In this document: positions 47,052-57,260 of the stretch, one piece after another
Numbering within the stretch: position 1 is the first letter of the stretch
Layout of the letters: the number at the start of each line of letters is the position of its first letter
Translations under genes and position numbers: made by a program
Notes under the pieces: generated by a model
What the model was told of the DNA's origin: nothing
Databases searched by the model: none
The model's input: the letters and a program-made list of their open reading frames with translations, nothing else
Assembly (NCBI GenBank): GCA_963734625.1
Contig: CAVTHW010000024.1
Span: 62,001-126,000 of the forward strand
Direction of reading: 5' to 3'
DNA: 64,000 nt
Origin: CAVTHW01 sp963734625
GTDB lineage: Bacteria > Acidobacteriota > Terriglobia > Bryobacterales > Bryobacteraceae

Positions 47052-49287
47052 TCCACGCGGAGCCCCAGGCTCGCGGTACGCGGCCGGCTGCGATAACCGA
47101 GAACCTCCTGGTAGCGGCTGTTCAACATGTTGCCAGCGCGGAAGAACGGAGAAAAATGCCGCGACAAGCGGTAGGAGCCGCTGGCGAACACGTTCTGAAA
47201 ACCGGGGTTGCGCGTCACACCGAAAACGAAGTCGGGGTCCTGGCGCTCGCCCACGAAGACCGCGCCGGCCTGGAACCACCAGCGCCGCGGCGCGAGCGAC
47301 AAGGAGACCGACCCGGAATTGCGCGGCCGCTTCGCCAGTTCCTGGCCGACGCCCAGGAAGGGGCTGGAAGGGTTGTTACTGGTCACGATCCTGGTCCACA
47401 GCCGCGTGTAGGAGGCGGTCAGGGTGACAGGGCCGACCAGCCTGGCCCGGCCCGAGACTTCGAGGCCGCGCGCCCGGCTCGCTTCCACGTTCCGCCAGGA
47501 GCCCCACACCGGCGGAGGCAATGAAACGTAGGTGATCAGGTCGCGGAACGAATTGTCGAAGACGCTCACCTCGCTCGTCGCGCGCCTTCCCAGCCACTCC
47601 TGCACCAGACCGGCCTCATAACTCGTCGTGCGCTCGGGGCGCAGGTTCGGGTTGCCGACGGCGTAGGACTCACGCGAAAAGTTCTGGATCAGGCTCGGCT
47701 CGGTAATGCCTCCGCCGGCGCTCAGGCGCAGGAACGTCGAGGGCAGCGCGCCGTGCTGGCCGAGAGATTCGAAGGCCGACCGCGCCCCTGGGCGTAATCT
47801 TCCGTCCATAGGCGCTGCTGTGTTCGACGCTGACCCCGGCCGACAAATACAGCCGCCCGGCCAGGGTCCGCCGGCCGTGGATGAAGACTCCGTGGTTGTC
47901 GCGGTTCACGTCCGATCCCGAAACTTCGCCCGCCTGGCGTTCGAAGTCGTAGCCGAACACCGTCGTCACCCCGGCCGTTTCAGCGGTCGCCTGATAGCTG
48001 AGGCGCAGCGCGCGACGTGGCGCTCAAGTACACTCCCGCGGGATAAAGCGTGACATCCGACGTCACCAGGCGCGTCCCCGCTGGAATCGCGGCCGGGAGT
48101 TGATTGGGGTCGAGCAGGCGGACCAGGTAAGTCCGCGGCTCTGGCTGCGGCCACGTCCCGGACCAGGGCCGCCACGGAGTACGGACCTTCCATGGCCGTG
48201 TCGGCGTACACGTCGCGCATCCGATGGTAGCCGAAGGAAAGCTGTTGCACGAAGTGGCTGCCGCGGGCGTCATCGAGGCGCAGCGACAGGCTGGAGTCGC
48301 GATTTGTCTCCCGAGCCTCCGGATCGAAGAGGCCGTAGGCCGTCTGTCCGGGCGCACCGACCACCGAATCCGCCACGCGAAAGACGCCGCGTAGTTGGGT
48401 AGCGTCGGCGATGCGCAGCCCGATGTTGGCGCTGCCGGCCGTGCCGCGATAGTCGCCGTTCGGGGGCTCGCCCGTGGTGCGAAACTGCTCGGCGTGGAGA
48501 GAGTAGTCGAGACGATAACCCGAGCCGCCGCTGAGGCCGTGCCTGCCAGGCATCGGTTCCCAGGTTGCCGCGCTCGTAGGAGAGGGCGCCCCTCGGCACC
48601 GTGTTCTCCGGGTCGCCCTGGCGGGTGAACAATTGGACTACGCCGGCGGCGGCTTCCGCTCCGAACACCGCGCTCTCCGGCCCCCGTACGGCCTCGACGC
48701 GCCCGATGTCGCCGCTGCGCGAGGTTGGCGAGGTTCACCTCGCCGCCGGGGTCGTTGAGCGGGACGCCGTCGAGCAGAACCAGGGTGCCCGTGCGCTGCG
48801 ATCCGCGGGTGTAAAGCGACGTCAAGCCGCCGCGCTGGCCGGTTTCGACGACTTGAAGGCCAGGGACCTGGCGAAGCAAATCGGCAGCCATGGGAGACTG
48901 ACTCCGGGCCAAGTCGTCCGCGGTCAAGACTGTGGCCGCCACTCCGGCTTCCTCGACAGTGGCTTGATGGCGGGTAGCCGAGACTACGATTCGTTCCCTT
49001 AGCCCGGCGACGGACAACTGGACACGAGACTCGGACTGTGCTGTTAGTTCGGTTTGGCTGGTTTCAAAGTCCGGGGCCGACACAACGGCCCGGCATTGTT
49101 GTACGGATGGAATCTGGAACCGGCCGTCGAGTCCGGTGATAATCGCTTCGCCGGCGCATTCGACGCGCGCGCCATGGATTGCGCGTCCGCTGGAATCCAC
49201 TACGACTCCGCGGACATAGGGCTGATCCGCGCAAAGAAAGCCTGCTCCAAGCAGAAGCTGGCAGGAGAGCAACAAAAAACTACGCAT
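47045..49287 (-). pseudogene. btuB: TonB-dependent cobalamin receptor BtuB-like, five frame breaks
   Basis: About 745 residues if repaired. Visible in pieces: signal peptide, an N-terminal carboxypeptidase-like domain (VRGVVVDSSGRAIHGARVEC), the TonB plug with RQVPGLQVVETGQRGGLTSLYTRG and LLDGVPLNDPGGEVNLANL, barrel strands, and a C-terminal strand ending LGLRVEW. The frame shifts about 48720, 48550, 48140, 48010 and 47790, each consistent with one extra base. Between breaks the sequence is well conserved with no internal stops, so recent inactivation or clustered assembly errors both fit. ATG 49287 has a GGGGGA ribosome-binding sequence. It lies directly under a cobalamin riboswitch and before btuFDC. 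Confidence 0.8.
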
Positions 49288-49324
49288 GAAACGTCCCCCT
49301 TCGGAACGTATCACTCATCCAGCC

Positions 49325-49486
49325 AGAAACCGGTCTCCTGACTCGCGACCCAACCTTTACCCCAGGCGGGGTGCGTGGCCTTCCCGTTGGAAACAGTGGC
49401 CGCGCGGCTGGACAGCCTGTCGCTCACAGTTGCGGGGCAGTGACGGCTTAAACCGTCTTCCCGATCATTTCTGGCGCGCTGGTGAT
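49325..49486 (-). promoter_or_regulatory. Cobalamin (B12) riboswitch
   Basis: Reading the minus strand 5' to 3', the hallmark segments occur in the right order: AAATGATCGGGAAG, CTGCCCCGCAACTGTGAGCG, GGCCACTG, GGGAAGG, and the B12 box AGTCAGGAGACCGG (49343-49330). The spacing is that of the AdoCbl-class aptamer. The box ends about 35 bases before the receptor ribosome-binding sequence, with no T-rich terminator between, so control is probably by sequestering the translation start. High B12 should switch off the btuB-F-D-C operon. A minus-strand TATACT at 49542-49537 is the likely promoter. Confidence 0.93.
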
Positions 49487-49554
49487 CGTTGTCAAAAACC
49501 CACTCGCCGGACGCCCGGCGATCTCAACACCGTTCGAGTATACCAACTCCAGGT

Positions 49555-49929
49555 CTACTGTATGCTCTCGGGTTCCGAGCCTTCGTCGGTGGGGACCGAG
49601 GGTGCATCCCGAAATTCCAATCGCTCAAGCTCGAAAGCGACCTTCTGCGAGGCCGGTCCTTGTTCCACCCGAACCACGCGGCCCATGCACTCCAGGCAGC
49701 GGCGCGGAAGGTTAGCGCTCCCAGGCAGTTCCACGATCACCCGAGCAGTCCCGCCGAGTTCCAGCAAGGACTGCATGAACTCTCGCTGCTCGAAGGTCGC
49801 CAGCAGGCCGTTCCGGCTCATATTCAGGGTGATGCCTGGCAGTTCGTCGAGCACTTGGGACGGTGGGGCGACATGACACGCCAGACGAATTGGAAATCGC
49901 ATCGCGCGACGGGCATCAAGGCTAGTCAT
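49555..49929 (-). CDS. PilZ-domain protein
   Basis: A 124-residue single-domain protein. RRAMRFPIRLACHV provides the RxxxR motif near the N-terminus and LNMSRNGLLATF the NxSxxG motif, the two signatures for cyclic di-GMP binding in PilZ domains. The remaining beta-barrel strands follow (ARVIVELPG, MGRVVRVEQ). It should act as a c-di-GMP receptor, output unknown. ATG 49929 lies close behind a GAGGG sequence. It ends about 70 bases before the riboswitch and is preceded by the last tandem gene of the 50-62 kb run, 55 bases away. Confidence 0.85.
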   Translation of the reverse strand: MTSLDARRAMRFPIRLACHVAPPSQVLDELPGITLNMSRNGLLATFEQREFMQSLLELGGTARVIVELPGSANLPRRCLECMGRVVRVEQGPASQKVAFELERLEFRDAPSVPTDEGSEPESIQ

Positions 49930-49984
49930 AATCCCTCTTGAGCAAGAGTAGCGCATTTTGGGCAGTTTCGGGCCTTGCCGGTTT

Positions 49985-51612
49985 TCACGGCAATTTCTCG
50001 AAGGGGATCGCTTTGACCTGGATGTTTCGGCGGTCGCTGGGCTTGAGTGAGAGCGATTCGGCCTTGCCCTCGTACTTCTTCAGGAACTCGGGATCCTGGT
50101 AGGCGCCGGTTTCGATGTCTTCCCAGGCAAGAAGCTTGTAATCCCCGGGCGCGATACCCTTCAGGCTGAACTTCCCGCTCTGATCCGTCTGTTCTTCCCT
50201 GTAAGCCGAATAGCGCCGGGAGTCTGGTATGAGAACCACCGTGGCGCCGGCGACGGGCTTGCCATCAGAATCCTGGACAATGCTTTCCAACTGGGGGGCC
50301 CCGGGGCTGAGCGTGATCTGGAGAGGGCCAAACACGCCGCTAGTCAGATTGATCCCCTCCAGGGCGGTCTCCTGGTTGCCGAGCTTGACCGATTTCACGT
50401 AGAAGCCTTCCGGGGCGTTGTCCACCTGGAGCAGATAGCGGGTCGCTACCACGCCCTTCAGCGTGAACTTGCCGTCCTTATCGGGGGGACCGGTGGAGGC
50501 GCTCGGTCCTTCAGGATCTTGCGCCTGAAGCTGAACCCGAACCTTCTCCACGTCCACCTTGCTCCCGCCTGCCACCGTGACCACGCCGGCAAGCTCATTG
50601 CCTGGGCCAAGCTGCAGGATGAGGCCTTCGACGTTCCGCTCGCCCACCTGAACCGGTTGGGATCCGAAAGACCCTGGCGAGAGTCCTCTCAGAATGTAGG
50701 AGCCGGGCGCGACGCCCTTCATCACGAAGGAACCGTCGGACTGCGCCATTGTCGTCTTACGCCCGAGCTCAACTCCGCCCTCCGGAACGAGCGACACGAC
50801 TCTCACCTTACTCTCTGTGTCTCCAACCACCTTGCCGCTGACTTGTACGGTGGCTACCTTCAGTCGCCGGATGTCGCCGATTCTGGCTTCCCGCCAACTT
50901 CCACCTGAACGGGTACGGCTCCCGCCGTGTCGAGGGCGTTCGGATAGTAGGTCAGGACGAAGTCCAATTTCGGCTCGTCGCTGGAAGACTTGGTATCGGT
51001 TCCTAGTATGCTCGACACGGTCATGGGCGGAGACACCACCACCACGTAGCTACCGGCCGCTAAGCCAACCATGCGAAATTCGCCCAGATCGTTGGTCCGA
51101 GCATTGCTCTCGCGGGACCGCCATTGCCGCTCACCCCGCTGATAGGCGGAGCGGAGTGCCACCACGGTAACCCCTTCGAGCGGCTCGCCTTCACCGTCCA
51201 CAACGCGGCCGGAAATAACCGCGCCCGGCGCCAGCTTGAACAGAAGGCCCTTCATTTTCTGGCCCGCCGAGAGAATCAAGGGAATGCCATTCTTGGGATT
51301 GCGCCGCGCGCCGTAGGTCTGGGTCGCGAAGCCGCTCCGGCTGGTCAGGAGCGTATACGGGCCGGGCTTGACGTCCAGAAAAGCGAACTGTCCGCTGTCG
51401 TCGCTCTCCGCTGTGACTACGCCGGCAGTACTGGCATCGCCGGATAACTTCAGTGTCAGCGAGGCCCGCTTGACCGCCTCGCCGGTGACGCTGTTGACCA
51501 CGCGGCCTTCGATGGAGCCTTTCTCGTCCTTGGGCTTGTCGGCGGCCGTGGGCGCCTGTGCGGCTTGAAGGGACACGAACATGCCCAGTAAGCAGGCAAG
51601 CAGCTTAGTCAT
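49985..51612 (-). CDS. Tandem secreted carboxypeptidase-regulatory-like protein, copy A (frameshifted)
   Basis: About 542 residues after correction. Signal peptide (MTKLLACLLGMFVSLQAAQ), then beta-sandwich modules: GSIEGRVVNSVTGEAVKRAS, ISGRVVDGEGEPLEGVTVV, VSGKVVGDTESKVRVVSLV, and a C-terminal module with VVLIPDSRRYSAY and YKLLAWEDIETGAYQDPE. Frame breaks near 50857; one added base after gaatc would join GGKPES to GDIRRLKVATVQV. Modules of this type are immunoglobulin-like folds found in surface or periplasmic proteins, without catalytic residues. N-terminal half is closest to copy D. Last of four tandem copies; function unknown. Confidence 0.85.
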
Positions 51613-51623
51613 AACTCCACCTT

Positions 51624-53258
51624 TCAACGCCGCTCTTCGAATGGTATCACTCTAACCTGGATGGTTCTGCGATCGCTTGGCTTGAGTGAGAGCGATTCGG
51701 CCTTGCCTTCGTACTTCTTTAGGAACTCGGGATCATAGTAGGCGCCGGTCTCGATGTCTTCCCAGGCGAGAAGCTTGTAATCCCCGGGCGCGACACCCTT
51801 GAAACTGAAGCTTCCGTCTTCGCCTGTGCGCGCTTCTCGGAAGAGCGAATAACGCCGTGATTCAGGCACAAGAACCACGGTTGCCCCGCTCGCGGGTTTG
51901 CTCTCTCCGCTCTGAACGACCCCATCCACCTGAGCTCCCGCAATGCTCACGGTAACCTGAAAGCCGTCAGATGCTCCGCCACTGAGATCGATTCCCGCGT
52001 CGCCCACGTCCTGGTTGCCCAGGCGGATCGACTTCACGTAAGCGCCCTCCGGAAGATTGCTCACTTGAACCTGGCACACAACCGGCTGAACATTCTTCAG
52101 CGTGAACCTGCCGTCCTCGCCTGCCGTAGCGGAGGCTACGGGTATTCCGAAGTACTCGATCGGTTCGACCCGGATTTGCACGCCATTGAGCTTCGCCGAG
52201 GACTTGTCCGCCGCCACGACCACGCCTGCAAGTTCCGGAGCGGCAACAGGCTGCAAAATCAGCCCGTCAATGTGCACCTTCCCCACTTGCAGCAAAGTCG
52301 AAGCGGAGAACTGGGTTTGGCCGACCGGAAAGGTGGTGCTCAACAGGTACGTGCCGGGCACGACGCCCTTGAGCTCAAAGGTCCCGTCCGGCGGTTGGCT
52401 CATCGCTCGTCTTCCCAGCCAAAAAGAGATGGCACCGTCGGTCACGCCTTTCGGGGCAAGTTGGACCATTGTGGGCTTGCCCTCTGGTGCACCGGTCACC
52501 TTGCCTCTGATCCGCACCGTGTCTGCCCTCTGCAGGCGGATTTCGGTTCTGTCGACCTCCGTGCCGGTCGCCACCTGCACCGGCACGCCACCGGCCAGAT
52601 CAGTGGCGTTCGGATAGAAGGTCAGCACGTACTCCCGCTCCGGCTTGTCGCCTGGCGGCTGAGCGCTAGGACCGATATTGCCGGGGTTTCTGGGATAGGT
52701 TCCCACCAGATAGCCGCCGCCGGACAAATTTGTGATACGGAACTCGGCCAAGCTATTTGTAGTAGTCGCACCGGCACGCACCCATTGCCGCGCTCCACGC
52801 TGATAGCGCGACTGAAAGGCCGCCACCTCCATGGTCTGGGCCGCCTCGCCGTCTTCGTCTAGCACGCGACCGGAGATCACCGCCTCAGGGATCAGTTTCA
52901 GGAGAACATCTTTCACCTGCTGTCCGGCCGCGAGATCCAGGGTTGTGCCGCCGATTGTGGAGCCGCTACGGGCGCCGTAGCCTTGCACCAGATAGCCGGT
53001 GCGCTGGGCGACCAGCCTGTAACGCCCTGGGGCAAGGCCCTGGAACGCGAACCGGCCGTCTTCCCCGCTCTCCCCGGCCACCCGGGCCGCGGCTGTGAGA
53101 GTGAGAGTCACACGCCGCAGCGGCGCGCCGGTGACACTGTTGACGACGCGGCCTTCGACGGAGCATTTATCGTCTTTGAGTTTGTCCGAGCCCGCGGGGG
53201 CTTGGACGGCGGAAAGGGACACGAACATGCCGAATAGGCAGGCAAGCAACTTAGCCAT
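51624..53258 (-). CDS. Tandem secreted carboxypeptidase-regulatory-like protein, copy B (intact)
   Basis: The only uninterrupted copy, 544 residues. Signal peptide MAKLLACLFGMFVSLSAVQ, module 1 CSVEGRVVNSVTGAPLRRVT, module 2 ISGRVLDEDGEAAQTMEV, module 3 IRGKVTGAPEGKPTMVQL, module 4 DGTFELKGVVPGTYLLS, module 5 ELAGVVVAADKSSAKLNGVQ, and the C-terminal VLVPESRRYSLFREARTGED followed by YKLLAWEDIETGAYYDPE. N-terminal four-fifths match copy C, while the last 45 residues match copies A and D better, so it looks mosaic. The start follows an AGGTGGAGT ribosome-binding sequence and copy C ends 11 bases upstream. Confidence 0.9.
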   Translation of the reverse strand: MAKLLACLFGMFVSLSAVQAPAGSDKLKDDKCSVEGRVVNSVTGAPLRRVTLTLTAAARVAGESGEDGRFAFQGLAPGRYRLVAQRTGYLVQGYGARSGSTIGGTTLDLAAGQQVKDVLLKLIPEAVISGRVLDEDGEAAQTMEVAAFQSRYQRGARQWVRAGATTTNSLAEFRITNLSGGGYLVGTYPRNPGNIGPSAQPPGDKPEREYVLTFYPNATDLAGGVPVQVATGTEVDRTEIRLQRADTVRIRGKVTGAPEGKPTMVQLAPKGVTDGAISFWLGRRAMSQPPDGTFELKGVVPGTYLLSTTFPVGQTQFSASTLLQVGKVHIDGLILQPVAAPELAGVVVAADKSSAKLNGVQIRVEPIEYFGIPVASATAGEDGRFTLKNVQPVVCQVQVSNLPEGAYVKSIRLGNQDVGDAGIDLSGGASDGFQVTVSIAGAQVDGVVQSGESKPASGATVVLVPESRRYSLFREARTGEDGSFSFKGVAPGDYKLLAWEDIETGAYYDPEFLKKYEGKAESLSLKPSDRRTIQVRVIPFEERR

Positions 53259-53269
53259 GACTCCACCTC

Positions 53270-54922
53270 CTAAGGCTGCTCTTCAAACGGGATCACTTTG
53301 AACTGAACCGTCTTACGGTCGCCCTCTTTGAGCGACAAGACTTCCGCCTTGCTTTCGTACTTCTTCAGGAATTCGGGGTCCTGCCAGATGTCGGGCTCAA
53401 TGTCCTCCCAGGCCAGGAGCTTGTAGTCTCCGGGGGCGACCCCCTTCAGGCTGAAAAGCCCCTTCTCGTCCGTGCGCGCTTCTCTGAAAAGCGAATAACG
53501 CCGTGATTCAGGCACAAGAACGACGGTCGCTTCGCTCACGGGCTTGCTCTCTCCGCTCTGAACGACCCCATCCACCTGAGCTCCCGCCATGCTGACGGTG
53601 ATCTGAAGGCCGTCAGATGCTCCGCCGCTGAGATCGATTCCCTCCTCGCCCACGTCCTGGGTGCCCAGGCGGATCGACTTTACGTAAGAGCCCTCTGGAA
53701 GACTGCTCACTTGAAGCCGGTACAGAACCGGCTGAACAATCTTCAGCGTGAACCTGCCATCCTCGCCTGCCGTGGCGGGGGGCGGGTTGACTCCGAAGTA
53801 CTCGACCGATTCGGCCCGGACCTGCACCCCTTTAAGCTTCGCCGAGGACTTGTCCGCCGCCACGACTACGCCTGCAAGCGCCGGCGCGGCAACGGGTCGC
53901 AGCATCAGCCCGTCGATGTGCTGCCCCGCCACTTGCAGCAAAGTCGAAGGGGAGAAAAGGGTTTGGCTGGCGCTGGTGCTCAAAGAACTGGTGCTCAACA
54001 GGTACGTGCCGGGCACGACGCCCTTGAGTTCAAAGGTCCCGTCCGGTGGTTGGGGGCTTGCGCTTCCTCCCAGCCAGGAAGACATAGTACTGTCGGTCAC
54101 GCCTTTCGGGGCGAGATGGACCCTTACGAACCCGCCTTCTGGTGCGCCGATCACCTTGCCTCTGATCCGCACTGTGTCTGCTTTCTGTAAGCGGATCTCG
54201 GTTCCGCCGGCTTCCGCGCCGGTCGCCACCTGCACCGGCACGGCAGTGGCCTGGTCAGTGGCGCTCGGATAGAAGGTCAGCACATACTCCCGCTCCGGAT
54301 TGTCGCCGGGCGGCCGAGCGTCAAGAAAGACCACCGCCGAGGGTCCTGAGGTTATAGGTCCCCACCAGATAGCTGCCGCCCGATAAACCTGTGATACGGA
54401 ACTCGCCCAAGCTATTCGCTCTAGCCGCGCCGGCACGCACCCATTGCCGCACGCCACGCTGGTAACGCGACTGAAAAGCCGTCACGCCCATGTCCACGGC
54501 CGCCTCACCGTCCTGTTCGAGCACGCGACCGGAGATCATCGCCTCAGGGACCAGCTTCAGGCGAACATCCTTCACCTGCTGTCCGGCTGCGAGATCCAGG
54601 GCGGCGCCGCCGACTGTGGAGCCGCTGCGGGCGCCGTAAGCTTGCGCCAGGTAGCCGGCGCGCTGGGCGACCAGCCTGTAACGCCCTGGAGCAAGGCCCT
54701 GGAACGCGAACAGGCCGTCTTCCCCGCTCTCCCCGTCACGCTGGCCGCGGCTGTGCCTGTGAGAGTGAGAGTCACACGTCGCAGCGGGGCGCCGGTGACG
54801 CTGTTGACCACACGGCCTTCGATGGAGCATTTCTCGTCCTTGGGTTTGTCGGCGGCCGCGGGCGCCTGGCCGGCGTTAAGGGACACGAACATGCCGAGTA
54901 AGCAGGCGAGCAGTTTAGGCAT
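53270..54922 (-). CDS. Tandem secreted carboxypeptidase-regulatory-like protein, copy C (two frameshifts)
   Basis: About 550 residues after correction. Signal peptide MPKLLACLLGMFVSLNAGQ and the same module order as copy B. Frame breaks occur near 54740, after LTGTAAASV and before GESGEDGLFAFQGL, and near 54345, after LVGTYNLRT and before RPPGDNPEREYVL. One is an apparent deletion and one an insertion, so they cancel. The C-terminal end differs from the other copies (AWEDIEPDIWQDPE, EGDRKTVQFKV), so this copy has escaped the homogenisation seen in A, B and D. Confidence 0.85.
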
Positions 54923-54933
54923 AACTCCACCGA

Positions 54934-56599
54934 TCAACGCCGCTCTTCGAATGGTATCGCTTTAACCTGGATGGTTCTGCGGTCGCTGGGCTTGAGTGAG
55001 AGCGATTCGGCCTTGCTCTCGTACTTCTTCAGGAACTCGGGGTCATAGAATGTGCCGGTCTCGATGTCTTCCCAGGCCAGGAGCTTGTAGCCGCCGGGCG
55101 TGAGGCCTTTCATGCTGAATCTCCCGTTCTGGTCCGAGTGCTCCTCTTTGTAGAGCGAAAAGCGCCGGGAGTCGGGAACCAGGACCACAGTGGCGCCGGT
55201 GACGGGCTTGTTATCGGCATCCTGGACAACGCCATCCACCTGCGCGGCTTCCGGGCTCAGCGTGATCTGAAGCGAGCCAGACACGCCGCCGGTCAAGATC
55301 AAGGCCCTCTTCGGTGACATCCTGGCCCCCGTACCTGACAGACTTCAAGTAGGAACCCTCCGGTCCGTTGTTCACCTGGACCAGGAAGCGGTCCGCCGCC
55401 ACACCCTTCAGCGTGAACTTACCTCCCTCGCCTATGCTGCCGCGGGGAGCGCTGAGAACCACGAAATCCCGCGGTTGGAGCTGGACTTGGGCCTTCTCCA
55501 GGTTCACCGTGTCCTTGCCTTCCACTGTGACCAGGCCGGCGACTTCGCCGCCGGCGCCGAGTTGCAGCAGGATTCCTTCGATGTTCCGCTCGCCCACCTG
55601 AATTGTCTGCCCTCCCACGGCTGGCGTCTGAAGATCCGACGACATGCCGGTCAGAGTATAGACGCCGGGCGTAACGCCCCTCAGCTCGAACGAGCCGCTT
55701 GATTGCTGCACGGCGGTCATCTTGCCCGTAAGCAAGCTCATGACTCCTCCAGCTTCACCTCTGCCTTTCGGAACCAGCCGCACGATGACCGCCTTGGTCT
55801 CCGCGTCCCCGCCAACTAACTTGCCGCTGATCCGTACGCTGGGCGCCTGCAACAGGCGAATGTCGGCCAGTCTGCTCTCTCCGCCAACTTCCGCCCGAAC
55901 CGCCGTGGCACCGGACGTGTCGGTGGCGTTGGGGTAGTAGGTCATGACGTAGCTCATCTCGGGCTTGTCACTGGCGGCCTTGCCGCTAGTCCCAATCAGG
56001 CTTGTGACCGTCAGGCTGGACGTGGCGGCCACGATGTAGCTGCCCGCCGCCAGGTTGGCCATGCGGAACTCGCCGAGGTCGTTGGTTTGAGCGGTCCCCA
56101 GGGGAAGCCACTGGCGCTCGCCCCGCTGATAGCCGGGCCGGAGAGCCACGACCATCACCGATCCCAGCGGCTCGCCTTCGCTATCCAGCACCCGGCCGGT
56201 GATGACCGCGTTGGGAGGCAGCTTGAAGAGAAGCCCTTTCACTTGCTGGCCGGCGGAGAGAACCAGAGGAACCCCGTTCTGCGGGCTGCTGCGCGCGCCG
56301 TAGGCCTGGGTCGCGAAGCCGGTCCGCTGGGCCACCAGCGAGTACCGCCCGGGATTGAGGTCCGGGAAAGCGAACTGGCCGTTATCGTCACTCTCCGCCC
56401 GGCGGATGTCGGAGACGCTCGAAGCGCCGGATGGCGTCAGCATGAGCGTGACACGCCTGACGGCCTCGTTGGTGACGCTGTTGACCACCCGGCCCTCGAT
56501 GGCACATTTTTCGTCCTTGGGCTTGTCGGCGGCCGCGGGCGCCTGTGCGGCTTGAAGGGATACGAACACGCCCAGTAAGCAGGCAAGTAACTTAGTCAT
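54934..56599 (-). CDS. Tandem secreted carboxypeptidase-regulatory-like protein, copy D (frameshifted)
   Basis: About 554 residues after correction; first of the four copies. Signal peptide MTKLLACLLGVFVSLQAAQ, then CAIEGRVVNSVTNEAVRRVT, ITGRVLDSEGEPLGSVMVV, ISGKLVGGDAETKAVIVRL and ELRGVTPGVYTLTGMSSD. The frame breaks near 55300, joining EEGLD to TGGVSGSLQITLSPEA after removal of one base. The C-terminus is nearly the same as copy B. It starts 22 bases after the LuxR-type regulator stop with the AGGTGGAGT ribosome-binding sequence common to the set, so the two-component genes and the tandem set are probably one transcript. Confidence 0.85.
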
Positions 56600-56621
56600 A
56601 ACTCCACCTTTCGTTAGCAGC

Positions 56622-57260
56622 CTATTCCAAGTCCTCCAGAGATACAAGGCCGCCTTTGAGCCCCTGGACGATGGCCTGGGCCCGGTTCTCCGCTTGCAGC
56701 TTGGAGAGCACCCGGCCAACGTGGGTCTTGACGGTTTCTTCGGCAATCGTAAGCGCTTCGGCGATTTCCTTGTTGGACCGCCCCTGGACCAGTTGCCGCA
56801 GGACTTCCGCTTCGCGCGGCGTGAGTGCGTCCGAGGGAGCCGCGGCGCGCGCGACCTTGCCGGCCAGATACGGGTCAATGTAAGTTTTGCCGCGCGCCAC
56901 GGCGCGCACGGCAGCCAGCAGGGTCTCGGGTTCGGCGTCCTTGCGGACATAGCCCACCGCGCCTGCCCGCAGCACGCCCATCATCCGGGCCTCGTCGGTG
57001 GAGGCGGTCAGGGCGATGACGCGGACCGACGGCATGCGCTCCAGCAGCCGCCGGGTGGTCTGGATGCCGTCCAGGCCGCCGGGCATGAGCAGGTCCATCA
57101 GCACGATCTGCGGATTCCATTCTGCGACGTGCTCCAGCAGTTGCTCACCGCTGGCGGCGATGCCGATCACTTTTAGATCCGGGAACGACTCCAGATAGGC
57201 CTTCAGGCTGCGCGTCACCACGCGGTGGTCATCGACGAGCACGATGGAGATAGGGCTCAT
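56622..57260 (-). CDS. NarL/LuxR-type response regulator
   Basis: A 212-residue regulator. Receiver residues: SIVLVDDHRVVTRSL, phospho-accepting Asp in IVLMDLLMPGGLDGI, Thr in IALTASTDEA, Lys in GYVRKDAEPETL. The LuxR helix-turn-helix is LTPREAEVLRQLVQGRSNKE followed by IAEALTIAEETVKTHVGRVL. It should bind DNA upstream of its targets, perhaps this operon. The start overlaps the kinase stop as ATGA. It lies between the kinase and the four tandem genes. Confidence 0.95.
   Translation of the reverse strand: MSPISIVLVDDHRVVTRSLKAYLESFPDLKVIGIAASGEQLLEHVAEWNPQIVLMDLLMPGGLDGIQTTRRLLERMPSVRVIALTASTDEARMMGVLRAGAVGYVRKDAEPETLLAAVRAVARGKTYIDPYLAGKVARAAAPSDALTPREAEVLRQLVQGRSNKEIAEALTIAEETVKTHVGRVLSKLQAENRAQAIVQGLKGGLVSLEDLE

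Larger units (their letters stand above)
49985..56599 (-). repeat. Four-unit tandem gene array, unit about 1.65 kb
   Basis: Copy stops and following starts are separated by exactly 11 bases in all three junctions (51612/51624, 53258/53270, 54922/54934), with a conserved GGTGGAGTTATG-like junction. A and D share one N-terminal type, B and C another, while the C-terminal 45 residues and stop regions group A, B and D. This pattern requires duplication plus later exchange between copies. Confidence 0.85.

Noticed and set aside
49500..49521. Possible terminator CGCCGG-GCGT-CCGGCG followed by GTTTTT on the minus strand between the PilZ gene and the riboswitch
   Set aside because: The T run is six bases away from the stem and it lies downstream of the likely riboswitch promoter, so it would block the operon; more likely chance or part of the leader fold.
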